Of a DNA stretch of 64,000 nt, positions 1 to 10,607 are shown piece by piece. A program made the position numbers and the translations under genes. Each line of letters begins with the position of its first letter. The stretch's first letter is position 1. Location: the NCBI GenBank assembly GCA_030374765.1, contig JARGXX010000026.1, positions 1 through 64,000 of the forward strand. The letters are read 5' to 3'. Below the pieces are notes generated by a model. That model was not told the origin of the DNA. It was given only the letters and a program-made list of their open reading frames with translations, and ran no database searches. Source of the DNA: Agarophyton chilense (lineage: Eukaryota > Rhodophyta > Florideophyceae > Gracilariales > Gracilariaceae).

Positions 1-1967
1 GATACAAGTTGTGGGACTCTGAAAAGAAAAAGGTGATTGTGTCAAGAGATGTACGGTTTGATGAGTTTTTCGGGCTCAGACAACCAGTTTAGCTATGAGG
101 AAGAGGACTACGCAGACATTGACTTTAGTAATATGTCTAGTCCACATGATACCTCTACATCTGACACATCTAGTGGACCCAGCGATGATGACCCTTCTGC
201 GCCTTTGCCTGACTCTGATGATGCTTCTGACAGCTCTGTTGATGATTCCGCAGCTGATACACCAGTTGAGCCTGTAGTGCATGAGACACAACCTGTTCGT
301 AGGTCCACGCGTGAACGTAGGAAGCCGAGCTCATGGTGGCGTGCAACTGCTCTACTCACTGCCAGTGATGACACCCCGTCGTCATATGATGATGCTGTGT
401 CACGTCCTGATTCCGAAGCATGGAGAGAAGGCAATGAAGAGTGAGTACCAGTCACTAATTGAGCATGACACATGGGACATTAGTGCCAAGGCCAGCAGAC
501 AGCAACGTGATTTCGTCCAAGTGGGTGTATGTGCAGAAGTATGAAGCAGCACCATCTGGTGAACCAACTATCAGGTACAAGGCTCGTATGGTTGCTAGAG
601 GATTCTTGCAAATCGAGGGTGTTGACTTTTCTGAAAACATATGCACCTGTTGTTAAGTTTACCTCGATCAGGATGATTCTGTCAGTGACTGCTGTTCGAG
701 ACTTTCATTTGCACCAGATGGATGTGACAAACAGCTTTTCTGAACGGTGACCTTGAGGAGACAGTGTACATGGAGCAGCCAACAGGTTTTGTGCAGCAAG
801 GTAACGAGGATCTGGTGTGTCGTTTGAAGAAAGCCATCTATGGGCTACGACAGGCACCCAGACAGTGGCATGCAAAGATATACTCGTTCCTTGTTGAGGA
901 GATGCAGTTGACGCCAAATGACGCAGATGAGTGTGTGTACAGCGGAAAGATACTGGGATTTGTTGTTCTAATTGCTCTATACGTTGATGACTTGCTTATT
1001 GCAAGTCCGAGCATGAAGACAATGGATCGTGTAAAGGCAGAGCTGTCGTCTCGGTTCCACATGAAAGACCTCTATCAAGCTCGCATGGTACTCGGATTCG
1101 AGATCCACCGTGACAGAGTTATGCGAGAGTTGTATCTGACTCAGTCTGCGTACACACAAAAGGTCGTGGAACGTTTTGGCATGCACCAGTCCAAACCAGT
1201 TGACACTCCAATGGAAGTTGGCATGGACCTGTCTGCCATTCAGGATGTACTCAGGGAGGTGCCGTACCGTCAGGCAATTGGCTGTCTCATGTATTTGTCT
1301 GTAGGAACTCGTCCAGATATCTCATACGCGGTGTCCAAACTTGCCAAGTATGTTGAGAAACCTGGAGAGATTCACTGGAAGGCAGTCAAACGTGTGCTTC
1401 GCTATCTCAACGGTACTTGTACATTTGGTCTCACCTACGGCTTAAACACCGATTTGGCACTTCACGGCTACGTGGACTCTGACTGGGCAGGCGATGTTGC
1501 AAACCGCAAGTCTACCAGTGGGTACTTGTTCATGATGGCTGGAGGTCCTGTGTCATGGTGTTCACGTCAGCAAGAAGTGGTTGCACTGTCTAGTGCTGAA
1601 GCTGAGTATGTGAGTCTGTGCAGTGGTTCCAAAGAGGCCATCTGGCTTAGGCGTTTTGTGGAATGGCATCGGCATAGTCATTGGAGTAGAAGTGGCCGAT
1701 TCGGTAAAGTTGCTTGTTGAACCAACGCCTGTATATGTTGACAACCAAGGGTGCATTGACCTTGCCCAAAATGGCGTTGTCAACAAGCGTACCAAGCATA
1801 TCGACATTCGTTTTCACTTTACTCGAGAAGCTCTACGTGACAAGTCGATTGTGTTGTTCTACTGCCCTACCGATTGCATGACTGCCGATATGCTCAACAA
1901 ACCACTTTGCCGTGTGAAGCACGAGAGGTTCCGTGAAGACAGTGGCGTCCGACACCTAGACCTTTGA
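1..1967 (+). pseudogene. pol: Broken gag-pol remnant of A1 (integrase end, RT, RNase H)
   Basis: The translated pieces match the copia polyprotein of the intact family A copies. They include the acidic linker after integrase, the RT start region, the RT active-site YVDD box (about position 980), and the RNase H VDSDWAGD and SSAEAEY motifs (about 1475 and 1595). The reading frame is interrupted about five times, so this is a fossil. It ends 20 bases before the 3' LTR, as in the intact copies. Confidence 0.85.
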
Positions 1968-1977
1968 TGTCAGTGAC

Positions 1978-1987
1978 AGAGGGGGAG
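1978..1987 (+). promoter_or_regulatory. Polypurine tract of A1
   Basis: AGAGGGGGAG lies directly before the TGTTGG start of the 3' LTR, the expected place for the plus-strand primer in LTR elements. The same tract precedes the A5 3' LTR at 42451-42460 and, inverted, the 3' LTRs of A2, A3 and A4. Confidence 0.8.
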
Positions 1988-2686
1988 TGTTGGCTGTTGA
2001 CCCTGTGCTGTCACTGAAAACCAAAAGTGCAGGGGAGCATGGGCTGTTTTGGAGGGTGCCTCTGGAAAAGCGCATATGCGTGTCAGTCGGATCTCAACGT
2101 GAACTCGGGCTGTGATTGGCTACTGCAAATGTGCACATGCAATGGGGGTGTGTACAAGTGGTATGGCACTATTGGGTTTGTCTGTGGTACACGTGTGTAC
2201 GTGGTCTACTTGTACTACTGTGCACGCTGTTCAACCGGTCCAGCTGGTGTACTATGAACACATCTCACAAGGTGTAACGAATGTACTTGGAGAAGAGACG
2301 TGACATGTGTATTACAGGAGACTTGGTGTACTGTGCTGGAACGTGAATGTGTATGGAGGCGGATTGCAAGTAGTGTGTGCTGGCATATTGAATTTGTGCA
2401 CACGTCAGTGTAATTATTGGCTGTGCACTGTGTGCACTGTATATTGCCTTGTTGTGCGCTGCAATGAACATTGACTAGGGTTAATGTCATGCTTGAATAT
2501 GATTGGTAGTATTGAGTGTCCCTGCTTTGTAGTCTAGGGTTTCCTTTGGGTTGGAGTCTAGACAGCTGACGTTTTGAAGTAGTATATAAGTGAAAGTTTG
2601 AGCGCCTCCAAGTAAATCCAAGCTAGAGCTGGCGAACTTCCTTTTCATTCCCTCAACCTTTCCTTCAGCATTTCCCTATTCCAACA
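1988..2686 (+). repeat. 3' LTR of A1 (699 bp)
   Basis: It starts TGTTGG and ends CCAACA, an inverted hexamer pair with canonical TG...CA ends. It matches the LTRs at 3964-4660, 9911-10607, 30789-31485, 36522-37218 and 42461-43157. A TATA-like TATATAAG lies at 2583-2590, about 100 bp before the LTR end. Both strands of this LTR carry short open frames of up to 91 codons, which I regard as chance. Confidence 0.92.
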
Positions 2687-2955
2687 AAGTGCAAGGTGCT
2701 GTGCCCATTCGTTCGGACAACCAGTGCGCCATTGACTGGGCAACTGGTGAACGCTGTCCGTCGGGTCGCGCTAAGCACATTGACGTTAAGTTGCACTTCG
2801 TTCGGGAACTAGTCAAGGATAGTCCCATCAATGTGACGTACGTTCCAAGTGAAGACAATGATGCGGACTTCTTAACTAAACCACTTGGCCCAGGTCTTCA
2901 CAACAATAACGTGGACCGTGTTGGACTTGGCCGAGCAGTCGAGGAGGAGTGTTGA
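2687..2955 (+). pseudogene. pol: C-terminal RNase H piece of B1 pol
   Basis: The frame encodes the end of the copia RNase H domain (SDNQCAIDW, AKHIDVKLHFVREL, DADFLTKPLG) and matches residues about 1345-1433 of the intact B2 polyprotein. It is a fragment because A1 sits where the upstream part should be. The last five codons, EEEC plus stop, lie in the polypurine tract and the first six bases of the LTR. Confidence 0.85.
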
Positions 2956-3621
2956 GGTTTGGTCGACTGTGCCCCCAAGCCCTTTGGAGTGTTGGAAATA
3001 GTGGAAAACGAAAAGTGGATTTAAGCATGGGCACTTTTGGGCACCCTCCGCTGAAAAACGCATATGCGCCTCATCTCAATCTCAACGTGAAACGGCCATC
3101 TGATTGGCTACTGCAAATGCCCTCATGCAACGTGGTATGGACAAGTGGTCTGGTTCTAATGGGGCGTATTGGGCTTCGGCCCAAGTGGAGCGATTTGATT
3201 GGACGAGAGCGCTGAATGAGCACGGGCTATGCAGTTGGAGAGAATGTGCGAATGTGGGCTGGATACGGGGTTTGGCCGTAACAGCCGAATCTGGGCTGCG
3301 CGGGGTGGTTGGCACTGGCGCACCACTTTGGATGATTTTTTGAGTTTTTATTTGATATGCTTCATGTTTGAAATTGTTTTCACGCGCAACTCCTCGTCGC
3401 ACAGTGGCAAGGTGTGAGACGTGGGTGACCCGCCGACGGTCAGCACCGGCGGCGGAACTGCGTGCGAGGTAGATATAGTTTTCAATGACGGTCGCCAACG
3501 ATCGAAGTAAATTGTCAAGGCTGACCACCTTCCTTTGTTTCTCTTCTTTTAGTTTTCTCTTCTTCTCGTCTTTTCCCCCTCTTCTTCCTTTTCCTTTACC
3601 TAACCTGCGCTCACGTTGTGA
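2950..3621 (+). repeat. 3' LTR of B1 (672 bp)
   Basis: It starts TGTTGAGG right after the GAGGAGGAG polypurine tract and ends GTTGTGA. The ends are fixed by the duplicated target sites of B2 and B3, which carry the same termini. Near its 3' end is a long pyrimidine-rich run (about 3525-3602). It carries the CACGCGC-type variant shared with the outer LTRs of B3. Confidence 0.88.
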
Positions 3622-3963
3622 CGACACACCAGATCCTCGTTTCCTTGCTGCACAAAACCTGTTGGCTGCTCCATGTACACTGTCTCCTCAAGGTCACCGT
3701 TCAGAAAAGCTGTTTTCACATCCATCTGGTGCAAATGAAAGTCTCATACAGCAGTCACTGACAGAATCATCCTGATCGAGGTAAACTTAACAACAGGTGC
3801 ATATGTTTCAGAAAAGTCAACACCCTCGATCTGCAGGAATCCTCTAGCAACCATACGAGCCTTGTACCTGATAGTTGGTTCACCAGATGGTGCTGCTTCA
3901 TACTTCTGCACATACACCCACTTGGACGAAATCACGTTGCTGTCTGCTGGCCTTGGCACTAAG
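3622..3963 (-). mobile_element. Family A fragment, RT region (A0)
   Basis: This 342 bp piece of family A reverse transcriptase lies on the minus strand. It begins with CGACA, the exact A target site into which B3 inserted at 18334-18338/26703-26707. It shares with that copy a substitution about 15 bases from the junction that other A copies lack. It stops abruptly against the 3' LTR of A2. It is probably a duplicate of the B3/A3 junction region, cut by A2 or by recombination. Confidence 0.85.
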
Positions 3964-4660
3964 TGATGGAAAGGGCAAAGCTGAAGGAAAGGTTGAGGGA
4001 ATGAAAAGGAAGTTCGCCAACTCTGGTTTGGATTTACTTGGAGGCGCTCAAACTTTCACTTATATACTACTTCAAAACGTCAGCTGTCTAGACTCCAACC
4101 CAAAGTAAACCCTAGACTACAAAGCAGGGACACTCAATACTACCAATCATATTCAAGCATGACATTAACCCTAGTCAATGTTCATTGCAGCGCACAACAA
4201 GGCAATATACAGTGCACACAGTGCACAGCCAATAATTACACTGACGTGTGCACAAATTCAATATGCCAGCACACACTACTTGCAATCCGCCTCCATACAC
4301 ATTCACGTTCCAGCACAGTACACCAAGTCTCCTGTAATACACATGTCACGTCTCTTCTCCAAGTACATTCGTTACACCTTGTGAGATGTGTTCATAGTAC
4401 ACCAGCTGGACAGGTTGAACAGCGTGCACAGTAGTACAAGAAGACCACTTACACACGTGTACCACAGACAAACCCAATAGTGCCATACCACTTGTACACA
4501 CCGCATTGCATGTGCACATTTGCAGTAGCCAATCACAGCCCGAGTTCACGTTGAGATCCGACTGACACGCATATGTGCTTTTCCAGAAGCACCCTCCAAA
4601 ACAGCCCATGCTCCCCTGCACTTTTGGTTTTCAGTGACAGCACAGGGTCAACAGCCAACA
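3964..4660 (-). repeat. 3' LTR of A2 (697 bp)
   Basis: The reverse complement starts TGTTGG and ends CCATCA. It abuts the A0 fragment on the left, where the last five flanking bases are CTAAG. No partner CTAAG is found at the far end of the array. It matches the other family A LTRs throughout. Confidence 0.9.
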
Positions 4661-4680
4661 CTCCCCCTCTGTCACTGACA

Positions 4681-7600
4681 TCAAAGGTCTAGGTGTCGGA
4701 CGCCACTGTCTTCACGGAACCTCTCGTGCTTCACACGGCAAATTGGTTTGTTGAGCATATCGGCAGTCATGCAATCGGTAGGGCAGTAGAACAACACAAT
4801 CGACTTGTCACGTAGAGCTTCTCGAGTAAAGTGAAAACGAATGTCGATATGCTTGGTACGCTTGTTGACAACGCCATTTCGGGCAAGGTCAATGCACCCT
4901 TGGTTGTCAACATATACAGGCGTTGGTTCAACAAGCAACTTTACCGAATCGGCCACTTCTACTCCAATGACTATGCCGATGCCATTCCACAAACGCCTAA
5001 GCCAGATGGCCTCTTTGGAACCACTGCACAGACTCACATACTCAGCTTCAGCACTAGACAGTGCAACCACTTCTTGCTGACGTGAACACCATGACACAGG
5101 ACCTCCAGCCATCATGAACAAGTACCCACTGGTAGACTTGCGGTTTGCAACATCGCCTGCCCAGTCAGAGTCCACGTAGCCGTGAAGTGCCAAATCGGTG
5201 TTTAAGCCGTAGGTGAGACCAAATGTACAAGTACCGTTGAGATAGCGAAGCACACGTTTGACTGCCTTCCAGTGAATCTCTCCAGGTTTCTCAACATACT
5301 TGGCAAGTTTGGACACCGCGTATGAGATATCTGGACGAGTTCCTACAGACAAATACATGAGACAGCCAATTGCCTGACGGTACGGCACCTCCCTGAGTAC
5401 ATCCTGAATGGCAGACAGGTCCATGCCAACTTCCATTGGAGTGTCAACTGGTTTGGACTGGTGCATGCCAAAACGTTCCACGACCTTTTGTGTGTACGCA
5501 GACTGAGTCAGATACAACTCTCGCATAACTCTGTCACGGTGGATCTCGAATCCGAGTACCATGCGAGCTTGATAGAGGTCTTTCATGTGGAACCGAGACG
5601 ACAGCTCTGCCTTTACACGATCCATTGTCTTCATGCTCGGACTTGCAATAAGCAAGTCATCAACGTATAGAGCAATTAGAACAACAAATCCCAGTATCTT
5701 TCCGCTGTACACACACTCATCTGCGTCATTTGGCGTCAACTGCATCTCCTCAACAAGGAACGAGTATATCTTTGCATGCCACTGTCTGGGTGCCTGTCGT
5801 AGCCCATAGATGGCTTTCTTCAAACGACACACCAGATCCTCGTTACCTTGCTGCACAAAACCTGTTGGCTGCTCCATGTACACTGTCTCCTCAAGGTCAC
5901 CGTTCAGAAAAGCTGTTTTCACATCCATCTGGTGCAAATGAAAGTCTCGAACAGCAGTCACTGACAGAATCATCCTGATCGAGGTAAACTTAACAACAGG
6001 TGCATATGTTTCAGAAAAGTCAACACCCTCGATTTGCAAGAATCCTCTAGCAACCATACGAGCCTTGTACCTGATAGTTGGTTCACCAGATGGTGCTGCT
6101 TCATACTTCTGCACATACACCCACTTGGACGAAATCACGTTGCTGTCTGCTGGCCTTGGCACTAAGTCCCATGTGTCATGCTCAATTAGTGACTGGTACT
6201 CACTCTTCATTGCCTTCTTCCATGCTTCGGAATCAGGACGTGACACAGCATCATCATATGACGACGGGGTGTCATCACTGGCAGTGAGTAGAGCAGTTGC
6301 ACGCCACCATGAGCTCGGCTTCCTACGTTCACGCGTGGACCTACGAACAGGTTGTGTCTCATGCACTACAGGCTCAACTGGTGTATCAGCTGCGGAATCA
6401 TCAACAGAGCTGTCAGAAGCATCATCAGAGTCAGGCAAAGGCGCAGAAGGGTCATCATCGCTGGGTCCACTAGATGTGTCAGATGTAGAGGTATCATGTG
6501 GACTAGACATATTACTAAAGTCAATGTCTGCGTAGTCCTCTTCCTCATAGCTAAACTGGTTGTCTGAGCCCGAAAACTCATCAAACCGTACATCTCTTGA
6601 CACAATCACCTTTTTCTTTTCAGAGTCCCACAACTTGTATCCGTGAGACCCTGGGGTGTACCCAATAAGGATAGCTTCCACACCACGCTCCTCTAGCTTC
6701 TTCAGCTTATGATCCACAACCTTGTACCAGCATCGGCTCCCAAACACACGCAGGTTGCTCACATCAGGCTTCTGACCGTGCCACAGTTCATATGGTGTCA
6801 CACTACTTGGAAGAGCTTTGCAAGTCACACGGTTGCGCACATACACTGCAACATTCAGTGCCTCAGCCCAAAAGTGCTTTGGCAATTTCTTGTGACATAA
6901 CATCGATCTGACCAAGTCCATGAGTGTGCGGTTGAACCGTTCGGCAAGTCCATTCTGCTGAGGATTGTAAGGCACAGTTCGCTGATGCTCAATACCGTGA
7001 CGTTCAAGTTCTTTGGTAAAACGATGTGAAAGATATTCACCTCCGTTGTCAGTGCGCAATGCTTTGAGCACACTCTCACGTGCGGTGATGGTTTTCACTT
7101 GTCTGCCAGTTTGGTTTTGAACAAACTTGAGCCACTTTAGGAACATCTGGAACACCTCATCCTTAGTTTTGAGCATGTAGAAGAAGCAGAAACGACTGTG
7201 ATCATCGATGAATGTGACGAAGTAGTGCGAGCCTCCCAAGGATTTCACACTTACTGGACCTGACACATCGGAGTGAACAAGTTGCAGTACGTGTTTTGCT
7301 CGTTCCCCCCCTTGCTTGGGAGTCGGAGCACGGGTTGCTTTTCCTACTACACATGAGCCACACACATCTGAATCCTGCGCAACGTCTACATTGAGCCCTG
7401 ACACAACCTTGTTTCGAGCCATATGCTTGATACCATCCACATTCACATGAGCCATTCGAGCATGCCATAGTGACAAGTCCGACACAAGTGCGCTGTTTAC
7501 ATCTGAACACTGGTGTGCAGCAGTGCAAAGGTAGTATAGGCCTTTGACGCGGCGCCCCAAGGCAACCACTTTTGACCCCTTGTATACACATACCTTCTCT

Positions 7601-8706
7601 TTTTCAAACACTACTTTGCACCCCACATCACAAATCGCCGATACAGAAAGCAAATGGTACCTTAAATTCGGTACATGAACAACTTGCTTCAGCTGGCACT
7701 TTCGTTTGGACCCTTCCACAATCAGATCAAGCTCCACACTACCGTGACCAACAGACTCTAGTTTGGAATCATTACCGATGCTAACGCCAGAAGACACCTT
7801 ACTATCATATGTTTGGAACATGGTTTCGTCAAAAGTCATGTGGGCAGTAGCACCAGAGTCAACAATCCAGTCACTGTTCGTGGCTTTATCAGAGCCAGTA
7901 GCAATGAGACATACAAAGTCAGAGTCGTTGCCACCCGTACCTCGCTCATCGCTGAGCTCAGTATTGACAGTTGGGTGAGCAGCATCGACCTGATTCATGT
8001 TAGCCCCATCACGTTGCTTCTTGAAACAGTTCCTCTGGATATGACCCTTCTTATGACAATAATGACACTCGATGTTCTTCCATCGCGACTGCCTGCCAAC
8101 CAAAGCTGCCTCACTTCCACCAGGATCCTCCTTGGCACGATCGTTCATTCGCTGCTCTTCTTGCAGCAGACGACTCTTCACGAACTCTAGAGTGAGTTGA
8201 CGATCGCCAATCGTGGTATCAATTGCCACGATGAGGTGCTCGAATCTTTCCGGAAGTCCGCATAGAATGGCCATAGCAATGTCCTCCTCTTCAACAACAA
8301 CGTCCATACACTTCAGGTCCGATGCCAGATGACGTACACGGTTGATGAACTGAAGCATTTTCTCATCATCACGCATCTTGGCAGAGTAAAAGGACCGTCG
8401 GGCGTTGATTTTGTTGAGCATAGTCTTGCGTTGGAACACATCGCAAATGGCTTTCCACATATCGGCAGCGTTGTCGGCGTCCCGCACATGATCTAAATGC
8501 TCATCAATGAGTGTGAGACCAATAATAGCTCTGGCCTTGGCATCTTTCTTCTTCCAAGTCGACAGCTCATCTTCGTCAGTGGGTCTAACAGAGTCGAGGT
8601 GGCCGTCGAGGTCCTTGAGTGCAAGCAGCAGCTCAATCTTCTGCTTCCATACGTGGAAGTTATCCTCAACCAGCTTTTCGATTTTCACCCCACTGAACGA
8701 ATCCAT
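4681..8706 (-). CDS. gag-pol: Gag-Pol polyprotein of A2 (1341 aa)
   Basis: A single copia polyprotein that would make capsid, protease, integrase, reverse transcriptase and RNase H for the element's particles. The domain order is typical of copia, with integrase before RT: gag start MDSFSGVKIEKL; zinc knuckle CHYCHKKGHIQRNC near residue 214; protease DSGATAHM near 283; GAG-pre-integrase LWHARMAHVN near 413; integrase D480, D553, E589; RT YVDD near 1014; RNase H VDSDWAGD near 1176. I chose the ATG because MDSFSG... opens the gag domain. The frame is also open 49 codons further upstream to a GTG, but that stretch is T/G-rich leader. No break is seen. The frame ends 20 bases before the LTR. Confidence 0.92.
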   Translation of the reverse strand: MDSFSGVKIEKLVEDNFHVWKQKIELLLALKDLDGHLDSVRPTDEDELSTWKKKDAKARAIIGLTLIDEHLDHVRDADNAADMWKAICDVFQRKTMLNKINARRSFYSAKMRDDEKMLQFINRVRHLASDLKCMDVVVEEEDIAMAILCGLPERFEHLIVAIDTTIGDRQLTLEFVKSRLLQEEQRMNDRAKEDPGGSEAALVGRQSRWKNIECHYCHKKGHIQRNCFKKQRDGANMNQVDAAHPTVNTELSDERGTGGNDSDFVCLIATGSDKATNSDWIVDSGATAHMTFDETMFQTYDSKVSSGVSIGNDSKLESVGHGSVELDLIVEGSKRKCQLKQVVHVPNLRYHLLSVSAICDVGCKVVFEKEKVCVYKGSKVVALGRRVKGLYYLCTAAHQCSDVNSALVSDLSLWHARMAHVNVDGIKHMARNKVVSGLNVDVAQDSDVCGSCVVGKATRAPTPKQGGERAKHVLQLVHSDVSGPVSVKSLGGSHYFVTFIDDHSRFCFFYMLKTKDEVFQMFLKWLKFVQNQTGRQVKTITARESVLKALRTDNGGEYLSHRFTKELERHGIEHQRTVPYNPQQNGLAERFNRTLMDLVRSMLCHKKLPKHFWAEALNVAVYVRNRVTCKALPSSVTPYELWHGQKPDVSNLRVFGSRCWYKVVDHKLKKLEERGVEAILIGYTPGSHGYKLWDSEKKKVIVSRDVRFDEFSGSDNQFSYEEEDYADIDFSNMSSPHDTSTSDTSSGPSDDDPSAPLPDSDDASDSSVDDSAADTPVEPVVHETQPVRRSTRERRKPSSWWRATALLTASDDTPSSYDDAVSRPDSEAWKKAMKSEYQSLIEHDTWDLVPRPADSNVISSKWVYVQKYEAAPSGEPTIRYKARMVARGFLQIEGVDFSETYAPVVKFTSIRMILSVTAVRDFHLHQMDVKTAFLNGDLEETVYMEQPTGFVQQGNEDLVCRLKKAIYGLRQAPRQWHAKIYSFLVEEMQLTPNDADECVYSGKILGFVVLIALYVDDLLIASPSMKTMDRVKAELSSRFHMKDLYQARMVLGFEIHRDRVMRELYLTQSAYTQKVVERFGMHQSKPVDTPMEVGMDLSAIQDVLREVPYRQAIGCLMYLSVGTRPDISYAVSKLAKYVEKPGEIHWKAVKRVLRYLNGTCTFGLTYGLNTDLALHGYVDSDWAGDVANRKSTSGYLFMMAGGPVSWCSRQQEVVALSSAEAEYVSLCSGSKEAIWLRRLWNGIGIVIGVEVADSVKLLVEPTPVYVDNQGCIDLARNGVVNKRTKHIDIRFHFTREALRDKSIVLFYCPTDCMTADMLNKPICRVKHERFREDSGVRHLDL

Positions 8707-8813
8707 GTTGTGCAAAGTGTCACAAGAGGCCGAGAGAGATGGCTTGACAGCAACAGACAAGTGAACAACAACAACAGACAACAACAACAAAGAAAAAACA
8801 ACAAACAACAAAT

Positions 8814-9064
8814 AATTCTTCAAGATTGAACAGACAATAGTCTGCGGGCGCACTGGCAGGGCTTCCTATACCCGCGTCCCTAAAGGTCGGACCCCTGGCC
8901 CCCAGAGCTCTTCTGGTTAGATAACGGTTTTCTGCAGTCTACCTCCTCCCACGTCAAAAGGAGAAGGCGCGTTGCTCCTTACGAGGCTTCCAGAGGATGG
9001 TTAATGACCGAAGATATGCCTTCACCAAGTTGACCCTCTCTGGCCTCTTTCAAGAACTAGCGCG
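8814..9064 (-). promoter_or_regulatory. Putative structured leader RNA domain (A2)
   Basis: Family A version of the leader domain described at 12471-12732 and 38057-38307, lying between the primer-binding site and gag. It carries the shared GCCAGTGCGCCCGC core and the same stem-loop series as A5. Function is unknown; packaging, dimerisation or translation control are possible. Confidence 0.5.
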
Positions 9065-9896
9065 ACCTCGAAACCGAAGCTACTTCAATACCAAGATACG
9101 CTTCTAACGAGCAATCAATGAAGATCGCACGCGGCCTGATCCTGAAAAGGAGGTCAGCCTTCGAAACGTCGCCTCCCCGCGTACTGCGGATCAAAAGCTC
9201 CTTATGGATGCTGTTCACAACAGTCCAAGTGCCCAACCACAAAGGTCGGGCTCACACACAAAGTCAAACAACCAGCCAAATGCAGTGCGCCACGGCACCC
9301 CGTCCACAAATGCACCCGCAAAGTTCAACCAGATCTTTCGACCGTCACTGTTATCCGCCCTAAAAGGACCAGTGGGGAACCCGCTTGACAGTACACCTGC
9401 TTTGGTTCAAGCCGCCAGGCTAACGTCCCCGAGTACAAGGAATCACCCAAAGTACCTCGGATCAACCGCTCGTCGCACAGGCAAAGATGCAGACCAAACA
9501 CACAAAACACACACGAACGCTGAGCCAAGAACTCCAGGCCCAGACTTCAACAAACACGGTCCTCAACCTCTCAGATCAGAACCCGCAAACACGACGCAGG
9601 GATCCACAAAACAACGAAAGAGAGGGAGACCAAACGAAACGGATAGCGATCGACAAACACGGGCAACAACGAGCACCCAAACACAATCACGATAATAACG
9701 TCCAACCACTACCACCACAACGCCCTCAGGGAGTAACGCAAGACCGAAAGAAAATACCAACACCAACCCACGATACGGTCACACACCCGACGAAACGGCT
9801 ACTACGGCGGAAACGAAGAGAATAGAACAGCGAAACGGGTGAACGGCGGTGCGGGAGAGCGGCGAGAGACGAACTAGACGGCAGAGGTCAGCGGGG

Positions 9897-9910
9897 CTGG
9901 GCCCATAACC
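9897..9910 (-). promoter_or_regulatory. Primer-binding site of A2 (half tRNA-iMet type)
   Basis: GGTTATGGGCCCAG on the minus strand directly follows the 5' LTR. It is the complement of CTGGGCCCATAACC, the anticodon-loop region (CAT) of eukaryotic initiator tRNA-Met, as in Drosophila copia, which is known to prime from a 5' half of that tRNA. Confidence 0.8.
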
Positions 9911-10607
9911 TGATGGAAAGGGAAAAGCTGAAGGAAAGGTTGAGGGAATGAAAAGGAAGTTCGCCAGCTCTGGCTTGGATTTACTTGGAGGCGCTCAAAC
10001 TTTCACTTATATACTACTTCAAAACGTCAGCTGTCTAGACTCCAACCCAAAGTAAACCCTAGACTACAAAGCAGGGACACTCAATACTACCAATCATATT
10101 CAAGCATGACATTAACCCTAGTCAATGTTCATTGCAGCGCACAACAAGGCAATATACAGTGCACACAGTGCACAGCCAATAATTACACTGACGTGTGCAC
10201 AAATTCAATATGCCAGCACACACTACTTGCAATCCGCCTCCATACACATTCACGTTCCAGCACAGTACACCAAGTCTCCTGTAATACACATGTCACGTCT
10301 CTTCTCCAAGTACATTCGTTACACCTTGTGAGATGTGTTCATAGTACACCAGCTGGACAGGTTGAACAGCGTGCACAGTAGTACAAGAAGACCACTTACA
10401 CACGTGTACCACAGACAAACCCAATAGTGCCATACCACTTGTACACACCGCATTGCATGTGCACATTTGCAGTAGCCAATCACAGCCCGAGTTCACGTTG
10501 AGATCCGACTGACACGCATATGTGCTTTTCCAGAAGCACCCTCCAAAACAGCCCATGCTCCCCTGCACTTTTGGTTTTCAGTGACAGCACAGGGTCAACA
10601 GCCAACA
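9911..10607 (-). repeat. Shared LTR: 5' LTR of A2 and 3' LTR of A3
   Basis: On its left lies the A2 primer-binding site and on its right lie the A3 polypurine tract and pol end, so one 697 bp LTR serves two neighbours. A TATA-like box is at 10006-10013 (minus strand). It resembles the A2 3' LTR (about 99.5% by eye) more than the LTR at 30789. Confidence 0.92.

Larger units (their letters stand above)
1..2686 (+). mobile_element. Family A Ty1/copia element, 3' part (A1)
   Basis: This is the 3' portion of a family A copia retrotransposon running off the left edge of the window. It keeps the end of integrase, reverse transcriptase, RNase H, the polypurine tract and the 3' LTR, and aligns closely with the complete copy A5. 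The coding part is broken, with about five breaks, so it looks dead, although sequencing error near a contig end could also contribute. The right edge is clean: the LTR ends in CCAACA and the next bases are the RNase H region of a family B element, so A1 inserted into B1. The matching left edge is outside the window, so the target duplication (AAGTG expected) cannot be confirmed. Confidence 0.9.
2687..3621 (+). mobile_element. Family B Ty1/copia element, 3' fragment (B1)
   Basis: This holds the last part of RNase H (2687-2955) and the complete 3' LTR of a family B element. Its left side was displaced by the A1 insertion, so the rest lies beyond the window. Diagnostic bases in RNase H and LTR group it with the outer element B3 rather than with B2. 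The right edge abuts CGACA of a family A element, the same junction found at 26702/26703. Confidence 0.88.
3964..10607 (-). mobile_element. Family A copia element with two LTRs (A2)
   Basis: A complete element in minus orientation: 3' LTR 3964-4660, polypurine tract, gag-pol 4681-8706, leader, primer-binding site 9897-9910 and 5' LTR 9911-10607. It looks whole: the coding frame is uninterrupted and the two LTRs differ at only about three or four sites by eye, so insertion or recombination was recent. The 5' LTR is also the 3' LTR of A3, so A2 is the end unit of a tandem array and has no right-hand target site of its own. Confidence 0.92.

Noticed and set aside
2027-2490. Open frames of up to 91 codons on both strands of family A LTRs.
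   Set aside because: They occur in every LTR copy with no codon-like constraint or domain, as expected for a stop-poor non-coding repeat.
6065-6535. A 156-codon frame opposite to family A pol, repeated in each copy.
   Set aside because: It is a shadow of the acidic linker and RT start of the real gene on the other strand.
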